Shown here piece by piece: positions 15,141 to 23,113 of a stretch of DNA of 32,229 bases. This stretch comes from Ferruginibacter sp. HRS2-29. GTDB lineage: Bacteria > Bacteroidota > Bacteroidia > Chitinophagales > Chitinophagaceae. The DNA lies in contig NZ_RJUB01000020.1 of the NCBI RefSeq assembly GCF_024343615.1, positions 1 through 32,229 on the forward strand, read 5' to 3'. Numbering within the stretch: position 1 is the first letter of the stretch; each line of letters starts with the position of its first letter. Position numbers and translations under genes: made by a program. The notes beneath the pieces were generated by a model. It saw only the letters and a program-made list of their open reading frames with translations. It ran no database searches and was not told where the DNA came from.

Positions 15141-16415
15141 TTATACTCTTGGTTTATTATGCTTTACCAAAAGCTTGAATTTATTACTGCCCGAAAAGGT
15201 AAGGTCTTCGTAAGTACCATACCTGAAAGTAAACGGCATATCCTTGCCCACCATGTTGGTCATTTTGGTTCGGATGATGCTGAGGTCGGCTTCGCCGAAT
15301 GAAGGTGTCACCACGAGCAAGACATCCAGTGGTTTGTCTACGCTGTACTGGTGTACCTGCGCCGCCTCCAGGTTGCTTACGCCTTTAAACGCGTGATCGA
15401 TACAACCCACGATGCTGCCATCTTTAAGGTCGATCGTTTCGCTCGCCCTTCCTTCGATGCTCAGTATTTTTGGTGCTACTATATTCTGCAAAAGATCCCC
15501 TCCTTCCACAATGATCTTATCTTCTACTTTATAACGGATGAACGGAAACTGTATATTGTTCAACGCGGTGGTGATGATCGCGTTGTGCTGAAATTCGTTG
15601 ATGGAATATAACGGTAAAGGATAATAATTATCCTGGTTGTTTTGCGCCAGCAGGATCGTCCTTTCTGCATTGCCGTACCAGTCGTGGATCTTCGCTCCTA
15701 AAAACGCTTCGATGCTTTCCCGTTGAAAACCATACAATGTTTCGGAGGAAGTGAATGCGTTCGGAATGTGCAGCGGAAGGTTTTTCTTCTCCAGTTCCTT
15801 GCAGATATGATGCAGGTAACTGGGAAAAGCTTCCACAGCCACTGGTGCAAATTCTTTGATGAGGCCGTAATAAAATTCAATAGTGCCGGAATTTATATTC
15901 GGACTGGAGATATATAAAATGTTTGATTTTTTGTTGAACTTATGCGTAGTATTACGATCCAGCATACCACGGATGGCCAGCAATGGTTGCCCCAGTTTAT
16001 ACCCATGCATGGAGCGGTAATGGCGGATATATGCCTGCTCTGTTACAACATTCAAGGGCGAACGGAAAATGGTAAGTGGCGAACCCGTGGTACCGCTGGT
16101 ATAACCAACCGATTTTAAGATCTTGGAACCATGGTAGATATCATCCACATGGTTCTTGATATCATTCTTGGTGAGTATGGGTAGTTTGTTGATATCAGAC
16201 AGATCTTTTATATCCCTGATGCCGATGCCATGTTCGCGATATAATTTTTTGTAGAAAGCCGAATGTTTCATTGCACTTTTTACGAGTGCAATGAATGCGT
16301 CGTTATATTTTTCCAACAGCTTCTTGCTATCCAGTTCATACAAGGAAGCTACTTCCTTTAATTTCCGGTTGGTAAGCAGATTGTTCTTGGAATAATATTT
16401 TAATACATCATTCAT
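15141..16415 (-). CDS. CapK/phenylacetate-CoA ligase-like adenylate-forming enzyme
   Basis: A 424-residue protein of the PaaK/CapK type. The AMP-binding loop YTSGTTGSPLTI is at 105-116. SSETLYGFQRESIEAFLGAKIHDWYGNAER corresponds to the acyl-adenylate binding region (YGNAE). FPFIRYKVEDK follows, and the C-terminal SGSNKFKLLVKH carries the Lys expected of the mobile domain. CapK-like genes are frequent in capsule loci, where they are thought to activate a carboxylic acid for attachment to the polymer or a sugar precursor. No acyl carrier protein gene is visible nearby. The substrate is unknown. The 247 bp upstream of the start is AT-rich, with a 14-bp palindrome and a heptamer array. Confidence 0.8.
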   Translation of the reverse strand: MNDVLKYYSKNNLLTNRKLKEVASLYELDSKKLLEKYNDAFIALVKSAMKHSAFYKKLYREHGIGIRDIKDLSDINKLPILTKNDIKNHVDDIYHGSKILKSVGYTSGTTGSPLTIFRSPLNVVTEQAYIRHYRSMHGYKLGQPLLAIRGMLDRNTTHKFNKKSNILYISSPNINSGTIEFYYGLIKEFAPVAVEAFPSYLHHICKELEKKNLPLHIPNAFTSSETLYGFQRESIEAFLGAKIHDWYGNAERTILLAQNNQDNYYPLPLYSINEFQHNAIITTALNNIQFPFIRYKVEDKIIVEGGDLLQNIVAPKILSIEGRASETIDLKDGSIVGCIDHAFKGVSNLEAAQVHQYSVDKPLDVLLVVTPSFGEADLSIIRTKMTNMVGKDMPFTFRYGTYEDLTFSGSNKFKLLVKHNKPRV

Positions 16416-16548
16416 AGTTTTGTGGGCGAGGTATGTTGGTAAACTTATACTGTAAAATTATTAAATATTTATAGGATAATCACTACCCGGTTAGGAGTAA
16501 TTATAAGATTCTCAATTTATTATTAAATAAGATTCACATTTGAATGAA

Positions 16549-16562
16549 TCGTATTAATACGA
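16549..16562. promoter_or_regulatory. 14-bp perfect palindrome upstream of the CapK-like gene
   Basis: TCGTATTAATACGA is self-complementary over 14 bp and lies about 135 bp upstream of the CapK-like start, in a 247-bp AT-rich gap. It could be an operator, but only its symmetry supports this. A TAAGTTTA box (complement of 16440-16447) close to the start resembles the Bacteroidota -7 element TAnnTTTG except at the last base. No matching -33 box is seen. Confidence 0.3.
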
Positions 16563-16618
16563 ATAACGAGCATCCTGCTACTATAACGTCGTTTGATAAA
16601 ATTATTGTATACGAGAAC

Positions 16619-16646
16619 AATTAAGAATTAAGAATTAAGAATTAAG
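16619..16646. repeat. Heptamer array AATTAAG, four units
   Basis: There are four exact 7-bp units, then AATG. The array starts 3' of the methyltransferase stop (16663, minus strand) at a distance of 16 bp. Another half-unit (CTTAATT) occurs in the opposite direction at 16675-16681, within the coding end. Confidence 0.9.
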
Positions 16647-16662
16647 AATGGGAAAAATGCAA

Positions 16663-17370
16663 TTATCTTTCACTCTTAATTCTATATATGGCTACGTCTG
16701 GTTTTTTGTTCTTAAAAAAACTCTCATGGATCTTTGTCACTTCCGGTTTTCCATCAAATATTGCCTTATGAGTTGGGTTTGAATAGATCACATGTAATTC
16801 CTTCCCGGTATTTTTTACGTGGGAAATGATGCCGTCCAGCACGGTGTTCATGGTTTTTTCGCCGAAGGGGTTGAACATATAGATGAGGTTCACATCATCC
16901 GGGATCTTCAGGTTGCACGCATCGGCCGCCGAAATGTCAAAATCCGTAGCATATCCATTCTCCTGCATTCTCCTGCAGTTGCATATGGCCTTCCTGATGC
17001 CTTCTTCGTCGAGATCCACGCCTGTCACGCGTTTGAACCTGAGTAACATGCCAAAAGTAAGCACTCTTCCCGCTCCGCAGCCTATGTCGAGCATATGAAT
17101 GCCCTGCGCTTTGAGCTGCAGCCGCCGGAACGCTTTTTTAAGCATGTAAAACGATGATGGCTGATTTTCATGCGCATCTTTGTACAATGATTTTGCTTTG
17201 GTAGCTTCGAGGTTGTCGCTGAGATCAGGATGAATGACCCCGATTTTTTTCAGCTTCCTTTTCTGGAGAACTTCATAAAGTGTTTCCAGAAAAGCCCTGG
17301 TGTATCCTTTGTAACCGGCATCAAAAAGAAAGATCCTGTACCTGGTGGTCAATGCATTCGTTAATGGCAT
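16663..17370 (-). CDS. Class I SAM-dependent methyltransferase
   Basis: A 235-residue protein. The SAM-binding motif I is MLDIGCGAGRVLTFG (93-107). GVDLDEEGIRKA gives the acidic residue after strand 2, and DFDISAADACNLKIPDDVNLIYMFNPFGEKTM carries motifs II and III. The N-terminal ~90 residues look like a helical cap. In this setting it may O-methylate a sugar of the repeat unit or the activated acid handled by the CapK-like enzyme. Neither is shown. It is separated from neighbours on both sides by 156 and 247 bp, so it may have its own transcript or be weakly attached to the operon. An AATTAAG heptamer array follows it. Confidence 0.85.
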   Translation of the reverse strand: MPLTNALTTRYRIFLFDAGYKGYTRAFLETLYEVLQKRKLKKIGVIHPDLSDNLEATKAKSLYKDAHENQPSSFYMLKKAFRRLQLKAQGIHMLDIGCGAGRVLTFGMLLRFKRVTGVDLDEEGIRKAICNCRRMQENGYATDFDISAADACNLKIPDDVNLIYMFNPFGEKTMNTVLDGIISHVKNTGKELHVIYSNPTHKAIFDGKPEVTKIHESFFKNKKPDVAIYRIKSER

Positions 17371-17526
17371 AGAGCTGTTTTACGGATAAAATGTTGGTTA
17401 TGAATTGCCTGGAGGTTATTCAGAGGAGAAATATCGGCGGCAGAATTGCATAGCCGGGCTGTAGGCCAGATTTATAGGGACTTTCGGAGGATACCCGGAT
17501 CTAACGGATCACGGGATTAAGATAGG

Positions 17527-18435
17527 CTATTTGCCTTTCTTAAGCAATTTTTGTGCATAAATTTCCAGCTGCTTGAAGGGCATGAACTTCCTTCTGAGGC
17601 CGTCTATCACGATGATATCGTCGAGGTAATTGAGGGTATGACAGGCAAAATTATAATCCGTATGACGGGGCGCTTTCAACAACATATGTTCTTCTTCGCC
17701 AAAATCTTCCTCTGTAAGCGCATTGATGCGGTTGATGACCACAGCTTTACCATAATAATCAATACTGTTTTGTGCAGGACGATATAATTCTCCATCCACG
17801 ATCACAAAATTTCCCGCAGGGCGGGTATTGTAAAATGAATCTTTTACGGGGTTTTTGATATGTGGTGTCCACGGGCCTTCCAGTTTGCCGGAATGATAAA
17901 GGTAGAGTTTGTTGTTGCTCCCGGGGCCGCGTTTGGTGGCAAAAAGCCAGTATTTATTATTAAAAAAAACGATTGTAGGATCAAGTAATGGTTCGTTGAT
18001 GATGGTGATGGCATTTTTCAGTTCTTTCTTCGCAAAGTCATATTCGTAGCGCAGGATGGCACCCGACATACTCGATTCGGGCATAACGTAAGTTTTGCCT
18101 TCGGCAACAAATGCATTGGGGTAGGAGAGATGGCTTTTGGTATCCAGGATTTCTTTAGTGAACAAAGGCCTGAAATCCTTGTCTACAGTCGTGATCGACA
18201 CTTTTCCATACTGGTCGTCGTTGGAGAAATCTTCATAGATCACGTTGATATTTCCATCGTCGTTCCTGAAAATGAAGGGGTCGGCAAAAAAGCGTTTGGC
18301 AGGGCCGGCCGGCAACCAGGTATACTCTATGTTGGATTCTTTGTTACGTATCAGCTCGCGGATATCCACCCTGGCCAGGCCGATATTCCACTGCTTGACA
18401 GTAAGTTTATCATATATCTTCTGTAGAAAATTCAT
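17527..18435 (-). CDS. Five-bladed beta-propeller protein (GH43/GINT1-N-like)
   Basis: A 302-residue protein without signal peptide. The motifs FFADPFIFRNDDGNINVIYEDF (49-70), HLSYPNAFVAEGKTYVMPES, LLDPTIVFFNNKYWLFATKRG, NKLYLYHSGKLEGPWTPH, and RPAGNFVIVDGELYRPAQN form the repeating blades of GH43/GH32-like propellers. They resemble the propeller domain found N-terminal to some glycosyltransferases and fused to formyltransferases. It probably binds or modifies a sugar intermediate in the cytoplasm, and catalysis cannot be claimed. It lies between the FemAB-like and methyltransferase genes, so it may belong to a modification sub-pathway. The 156-bp gap to the methyltransferase contains no recognised element. 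Confidence 0.65.
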   Translation of the reverse strand: MNFLQKIYDKLTVKQWNIGLARVDIRELIRNKESNIEYTWLPAGPAKRFFADPFIFRNDDGNINVIYEDFSNDDQYGKVSITTVDKDFRPLFTKEILDTKSHLSYPNAFVAEGKTYVMPESSMSGAILRYEYDFAKKELKNAITIINEPLLDPTIVFFNNKYWLFATKRGPGSNNKLYLYHSGKLEGPWTPHIKNPVKDSFYNTRPAGNFVIVDGELYRPAQNSIDYYGKAVVINRINALTEEDFGEEEHMLLKAPRHTDYNFACHTLNYLDDIIVIDGLRRKFMPFKQLEIYAQKLLKKGK

Positions 18436-18499
18436 AATTCATATAGCTTGGCAACATAAGGTACGAATAGAATCGCACGAAAGTTCTGCCCGGTTGAAA

Positions 18500-19240
18500 T
18501 TAATACCTGCGGTCGATCTTATCGGCTACCGCTTTCATGATGTAATATAAAGGTGAGCTATAATTCAGGCATTCCACCACTTGTCCGCCGAATGATAATT
18601 TAAACTCATTGATACCTTTCATGCTCTTGTCTTCCGTGTTTTCAACGTATCCGCCGAAGTCGAGGATCTTGTAACCTGCTTCCTTAAAAAACAGGATGTC
18701 TTTGTATGTCAGTAGTTTATTGGCTCGCCCGATCACATTCCGGTCGATGGTTTCATCGAGCCTGCGGGAACCGGAGTGATACAACCTTGCGATGCCCACT
18801 TCCTTATCTACCAGGTAACTGTGCGCTACGATCATTTCGCCGTTATAAAATGCATAACTCATCTTGATATTTTCACCCAGCTCTTCGATCCTTTTGTGAC
18901 TGGTAGGATATATTCCTTTCGCTTTCGCAAATTCATTGTAAAACGGGATGAATTCATCTTTCAGGTCCTGGCGGAAATTACATTCTACCCCTTCTTTTTC
19001 AGACTTACGTATTTCCTGCTTTACCGTATTCCTGAAATTGGCGTAGATAGTTTCCACATCCTGCGTCAGATCAAGTTCTACGGTATGTGTATTTTTCGCG
19101 ATGCCCATCACTTTTTTACCATCTGTATTTTTTACATGCAGGTAGCTGTTCAGCGTGAAGAGCCTGAAAAAATTGAATTTATAGGTGAACCAGTTCTCGT
19201 ATACTTTTAAGAAATAAAACTTTTTATGAAATCGTACCAT
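18500..19240 (-). CDS. FemAB/GNAT-like acyltransferase (Acetyltransf_6 type)
   Basis: A 246-residue protein. TVKQEIRKSEKEGVECNF (72-89) matches the conserved R-K-x-x-K-x-G region of FemAB and polysaccharide GNAT proteins. GEMIVAHSYLVDKEVGIARLYHSGSRR, a central strand pair, precedes YKILDFGGYVENTE and GINEFKLSFGGQVVEC, the latter typical of the C-terminal half of such proteins. FemAB relatives transfer aminoacyl groups from tRNA, while others in exopolysaccharide loci act as N-acyltransferases. The length fits one or one-and-a-half GNAT folds, so tRNA dependence is doubtful. A role in adding an acyl or amino-acid group to the polymer precursor is inferred from context. Confidence 0.75.
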   Translation of the reverse strand: MVRFHKKFYFLKVYENWFTYKFNFFRLFTLNSYLHVKNTDGKKVMGIAKNTHTVELDLTQDVETIYANFRNTVKQEIRKSEKEGVECNFRQDLKDEFIPFYNEFAKAKGIYPTSHKRIEELGENIKMSYAFYNGEMIVAHSYLVDKEVGIARLYHSGSRRLDETIDRNVIGRANKLLTYKDILFFKEAGYKILDFGGYVENTEDKSMKGINEFKLSFGGQVVECLNYSSPLYYIMKAVADKIDRRY

Positions 19241-19286
19241 GTCTTCAGTTTGTTTTACAGGGTGTAAATATTTTTTATGTTTGTTT

Positions 19287-20423
19287 TTATATCAATTCTT
19301 TGTAAAAGGACAATGTTTTTTCCGCTACGCTCCGGCAATGATAACGGTTGGTAGCGTCGGTTTTGGCCTGCAATGATAAGGCTTTTACCTTTTCGGTGTT
19401 GTTATGTAATTTATCCAGCGCTGCCACGAGTGTTCCCACATCGGTATTATCGGTAAGATACCCGTTTACATCATTGCTGATCATTTCGGGAATGCCACCA
19501 ACGGTGGAACCGATGACTGTTTTTCCCGCCGACATACATTCTGCTATTACCATCGGCAGAGATTCCTGCAGGGAAGATACTACGAGGATGTCGGCACCGG
19601 CCACAATATTCATCACGGCGGATTGCGGCACCCAGCCATGAAAATTCAAGTAGGGTGCAAGGGCATGTAAACGTATGTATTCGTTTATTTCCTTTTCAAA
19701 TTCCTGGTCTTTAAAACCTCCGAGGATATCGATGGTGAATGTTTTTTGGCGATCCCGCATTTCCTTCAAGCCTTTGAGCAGGAAAAGTATATTTTTATTA
19801 CGGTCGATACCGCCGATGTACAACAGTTTGTTTTCGGTGGCTTCTTTTACCGGCAAGGCGAAATAGCCTTCCATCACCGCATTGGGAATGATACTGTATT
19901 TATTGATCTTCAATCTTCCATACATCCTTACAGAATAGCTGGAGAGATGAATGATATTTTTCGGGAACATGATCTTCTCCACCAGCCCGTTGAAATACGA
20001 ACTCATTTTGTAACGGAAATTTTTGTTCACTTTTCCTTCCGCCATGGCGATGCCATGAATGGTGAGCAGATGTTTTACACCACGCAGCCCGAACAGTTTG
20101 GTAAAAAGAAAGGCATCGCTGGCTTCGTAATGGATCAGGTCTGGCCTGAACTCCCCGATATGTTTCCGCACCTGTGGGGCACATTTCAGTAAATAATTGA
20201 GCGAGTGAAGCGGGAAGCGGCCTTCGGGACAATATACGATCTCGATATTATCTGAAAACCGGCTGCGTTGTTCGCTGCTGACCTCTTTGTTGAATGAAAC
20301 CACCCTAACGGTTACGGGTAACTGCACAAAACCACGCAACAGGTTGGCCACTGCCGAGTGCACGCCACCCCTGATGTCGTCTGTATTGAGCGGCAGCGCC
20401 GGAACAAGTATCATCACACGCAT
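19287..20423 (-). CDS. Glycosyltransferase family 4 protein
   Basis: A 378-residue GT-B enzyme. The N-terminal MRVMILVPALPLNTDDIRGG (with GGVHSAVANLL following) is the acceptor domain start, and HLLTIHGIAMAEG is mid-protein. The C-terminal donor domain has LLYIGGIDRNKNILFLLKGL, and VVSSLQESLPMVIAECMSAG with the E-x7-E catalytic motif, followed by VIGSTVGGIPEMI. It transfers a sugar to the growing lipid-linked unit on the cytoplasmic side. Donor and linkage are unknown. It is 8 bp downstream of another GT4 gene, consistent with one operon. Confidence 0.9.
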   Translation of the reverse strand: MRVMILVPALPLNTDDIRGGVHSAVANLLRGFVQLPVTVRVVSFNKEVSSEQRSRFSDNIEIVYCPEGRFPLHSLNYLLKCAPQVRKHIGEFRPDLIHYEASDAFLFTKLFGLRGVKHLLTIHGIAMAEGKVNKNFRYKMSSYFNGLVEKIMFPKNIIHLSSYSVRMYGRLKINKYSIIPNAVMEGYFALPVKEATENKLLYIGGIDRNKNILFLLKGLKEMRDRQKTFTIDILGGFKDQEFEKEINEYIRLHALAPYLNFHGWVPQSAVMNIVAGADILVVSSLQESLPMVIAECMSAGKTVIGSTVGGIPEMISNDVNGYLTDNTDVGTLVAALDKLHNNTEKVKALSLQAKTDATNRYHCRSVAEKTLSFYKELI

Positions 20424-20431
20424 CGGCTGAA

Positions 20432-21598
20432 TTATTTTAGAGCGGCTTTATAGGCGGTTAAAAATTTTTGTTCGTTGTCTTTGCCCGCGGCTTCGGAAAA
20501 ACGCGGGTCAAGATTTTTTTCTATTTCCAGGTAATGGTCATTTGTCAACGCTTCTATGATCTTCGCTGCAATGGCATCGGGTGTAGGCTCGGCCAGCAGG
20601 CCGTTTACATTATCGTCAATGTATTCGCTGAAGGATCCTACATTGGTAGCCACTACCATTTTTTTTGCGGCCAGCGCCGTCATCAACACACCGCTTTGTG
20701 TGGCATCGCGGTATGGGCAAACGATGAATTTCGATTGCTCTATCAGTTCTACCAGGTCTTCGGTGAGTAAATATTTTGAAATGACCTGAATATTAGCAGG
20801 ATAGGTTTTCACCACTGTATCATCCAGGGTGTAACCATAAGACGCACTTCCTGCTATCAGGAATTTTTCATCGGGATATACTTCCAATACTTTCGGAATA
20901 GCTTCCAGTAAGAGATCGATGCCTTTATAGTACGATAACCGTCCGAAAAAAAGGATGGGCCGGGGCTGCGTATCTACGCCTTTTAAAAGTTTGGAAATGT
21001 ATGTATACGGATGTAAACGCATACTATATGTCTGCTTTTTCACCCTGGTAAAATGTTTTTTAAATTCATTTTCCGCATAAACGGAATAAAAGAAAAAGCC
21101 GGAAGCTTTTGGAATAAATACTTTATTGACCAAGGTATCACGCCAGTCGAGCTCGCCCGAATGCGGAACGGGATCGTGGAAAGTGATGAAAACTTTTTTG
21201 TTGATAAGATAGGGAACCAACCCCAGTGCACGGATAGAGATGGTATCGAAATGAACAATTTCTACTTTGTTTTTGCGCATGTATTTACCCACGATCCTTC
21301 CCACACCTAAAGTGCTGAAAGAAATGCTCTTTGGATTTTTTTGCACTACAAATTTTACGCTGGCAACCCCTGTGAAATAGTCTTTAAGCATGGCCCATTT
21401 TTCTTTGCCCAGCAATACTTCGGGATCTTCCAGGTCTTTGAAATGCTGTATTTCAGCTACGTTCACGATGGTACCTTTCTGCTTGGAGTTTTCCGATATT
21501 TCTATCATCACATGCAGTTCCACCTGGTGTTTCAGGCTTTGGATCGTTTCCAGAATAACATCTAAAAAACTGGTAGAGGTATAATAAAGTACAACCAT
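20432..21598 (-). CDS. Glycosyltransferase family 4 protein
   Basis: A 388-residue GT-B enzyme. HFDTISIRALGLVPYLINK and VFITFHDPVPHSGE are in the acceptor half. The donor half has PILFFGRLSYYKGIDLLLEA, EKFLIAGSASYGYT, and VCPYRDATQSGVLMTALAAK followed by VVATNVGSFSEYI. The PYRDATQSGV variant replaces the more usual E-rich loop, as in a subgroup of GT4 enzymes from exopolysaccharide loci. It probably adds one sugar of the repeat unit, and the donor is unknown. It starts 51 bp after the flippase stop. Confidence 0.9.
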   Translation of the reverse strand: MVVLYYTSTSFLDVILETIQSLKHQVELHVMIEISENSKQKGTIVNVAEIQHFKDLEDPEVLLGKEKWAMLKDYFTGVASVKFVVQKNPKSISFSTLGVGRIVGKYMRKNKVEIVHFDTISIRALGLVPYLINKKVFITFHDPVPHSGELDWRDTLVNKVFIPKASGFFFYSVYAENEFKKHFTRVKKQTYSMRLHPYTYISKLLKGVDTQPRPILFFGRLSYYKGIDLLLEAIPKVLEVYPDEKFLIAGSASYGYTLDDTVVKTYPANIQVISKYLLTEDLVELIEQSKFIVCPYRDATQSGVLMTALAAKKMVVATNVGSFSEYIDDNVNGLLAEPTPDAIAAKIIEALTNDHYLEIEKNLDPRFSEAAGKDNEQKFLTAYKAALK

Positions 21599-21649
21599 TT
21601 GAATTGTCTAAACGCTTTTTATAGTATTTAATTACTTTTCAGTATAAGT

Positions 21650-23113
21650 TTATTCGGCCGGCGATAACCCGAAGCCGTTTTTGAAATATTTCGCAAATAT
21701 CGCCCAACATAATAATCCTGTCACGGGCCAGAAGGTAAAAAACAACCAGTAGGGGTTCATAATTTCCGAAAGGTAATAATAGCTTACAACTATCGCGGCG
21801 CTGGCAATATAAAATAGCAGCACATGGCCGATGTTAGTCATTTTGCGGCGCACCAGCACTACATCCTGCATGATGTGAAATGCCAGGAACGAAAAGAAGA
21901 TCGCATAATTAACCACGGATAATGTGTGGTAAAACTGGAATAAAATAAAACACAGCAGCAGGTTGATCACCAGGCTGCCCACGTTTCCGATCATATCCAG
22001 GTTCTCGAGTTTGAGCGTTATCATCACATTCGCCTGCAGCAATGCCGTAGGGAAAACGAGGATGGTAAGGAACATTTCTTTGCAATAAATGGCTGTGCCG
22101 GCATATTTTTCACCAAACAATAAGGGCACCAGCAGATCGGAAAAAGAATACATGAAAGTGAATGCCAGTAAGCCGAACAAGGCGTAAGCGATGAAAGCCC
22201 TTTTATAAACCTGGCTCATATCGGCGGCGCTTTTTTTATAAGCATTGAGCAGGAGAGGGTAGAGGGAGGAGGAAACGATCACGGGCAATATTTCCGCCAG
22301 TGAAAAGAATTTGAAGGATATCTCATAATCCGTCACACCCAATGGGATTACTTTTGAAACGATGATACTCCCCACCCGCCAGTACACTACCGATATGCTG
22401 GCGATGATGGCAAAGGCCCAGTTTTTTCCAATAATGGTCTTGAGTTCGGTCATCTTCACTTTTACCGTGAGGATATGGCGGAGATTGATCAATCCCGAGC
22501 TGCCGAATTTTATGAACAGGTTGAGCGTGATCAGGCGTAGCGCTATCAGGAAAAAAGACAGGTAGAAGATGTTGATGGGGTAAAAGAACAGCACGCAGGC
22601 CAGCAGGAATTTCAGCACTGCTTCCACTGTAAGTATCACGAATGTTTTTTTCTGTTCGTAATGTGCTACGTTGATGAACTTGATCACATAGATCACATTG
22701 TCAAAAATGACGTTGATGCCGATTATGAGCGAAAGGTTCCGGATCAGCTGGTTGTCATACAGCGTGTACGCCATGATGATGTTGACGATGTAAAAGATGA
22801 CGCCGACGTACAGCTGTATCTTGAAAAATTTGTCGATGAGGCTGTTCTTGTCATCGGTATTGATGAGTTCGCGGATGAACCAGTTGCCAAGCCCCAATGA
22901 CGCAAAACCCACAACAGTGGCGTAAAGTGTATTGGCTATAATGTAATGGGCGAAATCTTCCGTAGTGTATTGCCTGGCCACAATGATAAAGAAAACACTG
23001 AAAAGTATATTTTGGAAAATGTTGGAAAAAATACCCCAGAAGCTATTTTTAACCAGGTTCGTTTTCAGTTTCGCACCGATATTGTTAGATAGTTTTTTCA
23101 GCATCTTCTTCAA
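21650..23113 (-). CDS. Wzx-like oligosaccharide flippase (polysaccharide transporter family)
   Basis: A 487-residue protein with about 12-14 hydrophobic segments over its full length (for example FWGIFSNIFQNILFSVFFII and NWAFAIIASISVVYWRVGSI). The opening Lys-rich cytoplasmic tail and the WGIFSNIFQN start are typical of MATE-like polysaccharide flippases. Its role is moving the lipid-linked repeat unit to the periplasm. The 5' end overlaps the polymerase gene by 29 bp from ATG 23113. An internal ATG at 23104 would shorten the overlap to 20 bp, and both are plausible. Sequence identity in this family is too low to predict the sugar. Confidence 0.88.
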   Translation of the reverse strand: MKKMLKKLSNNIGAKLKTNLVKNSFWGIFSNIFQNILFSVFFIIVARQYTTEDFAHYIIANTLYATVVGFASLGLGNWFIRELINTDDKNSLIDKFFKIQLYVGVIFYIVNIIMAYTLYDNQLIRNLSLIIGINVIFDNVIYVIKFINVAHYEQKKTFVILTVEAVLKFLLACVLFFYPINIFYLSFFLIALRLITLNLFIKFGSSGLINLRHILTVKVKMTELKTIIGKNWAFAIIASISVVYWRVGSIIVSKVIPLGVTDYEISFKFFSLAEILPVIVSSSLYPLLLNAYKKSAADMSQVYKRAFIAYALFGLLAFTFMYSFSDLLVPLLFGEKYAGTAIYCKEMFLTILVFPTALLQANVMITLKLENLDMIGNVGSLVINLLLCFILFQFYHTLSVVNYAIFFSFLAFHIMQDVVLVRRKMTNIGHVLLFYIASAAIVVSYYYLSEIMNPYWLFFTFWPVTGLLCWAIFAKYFKNGFGLSPAE

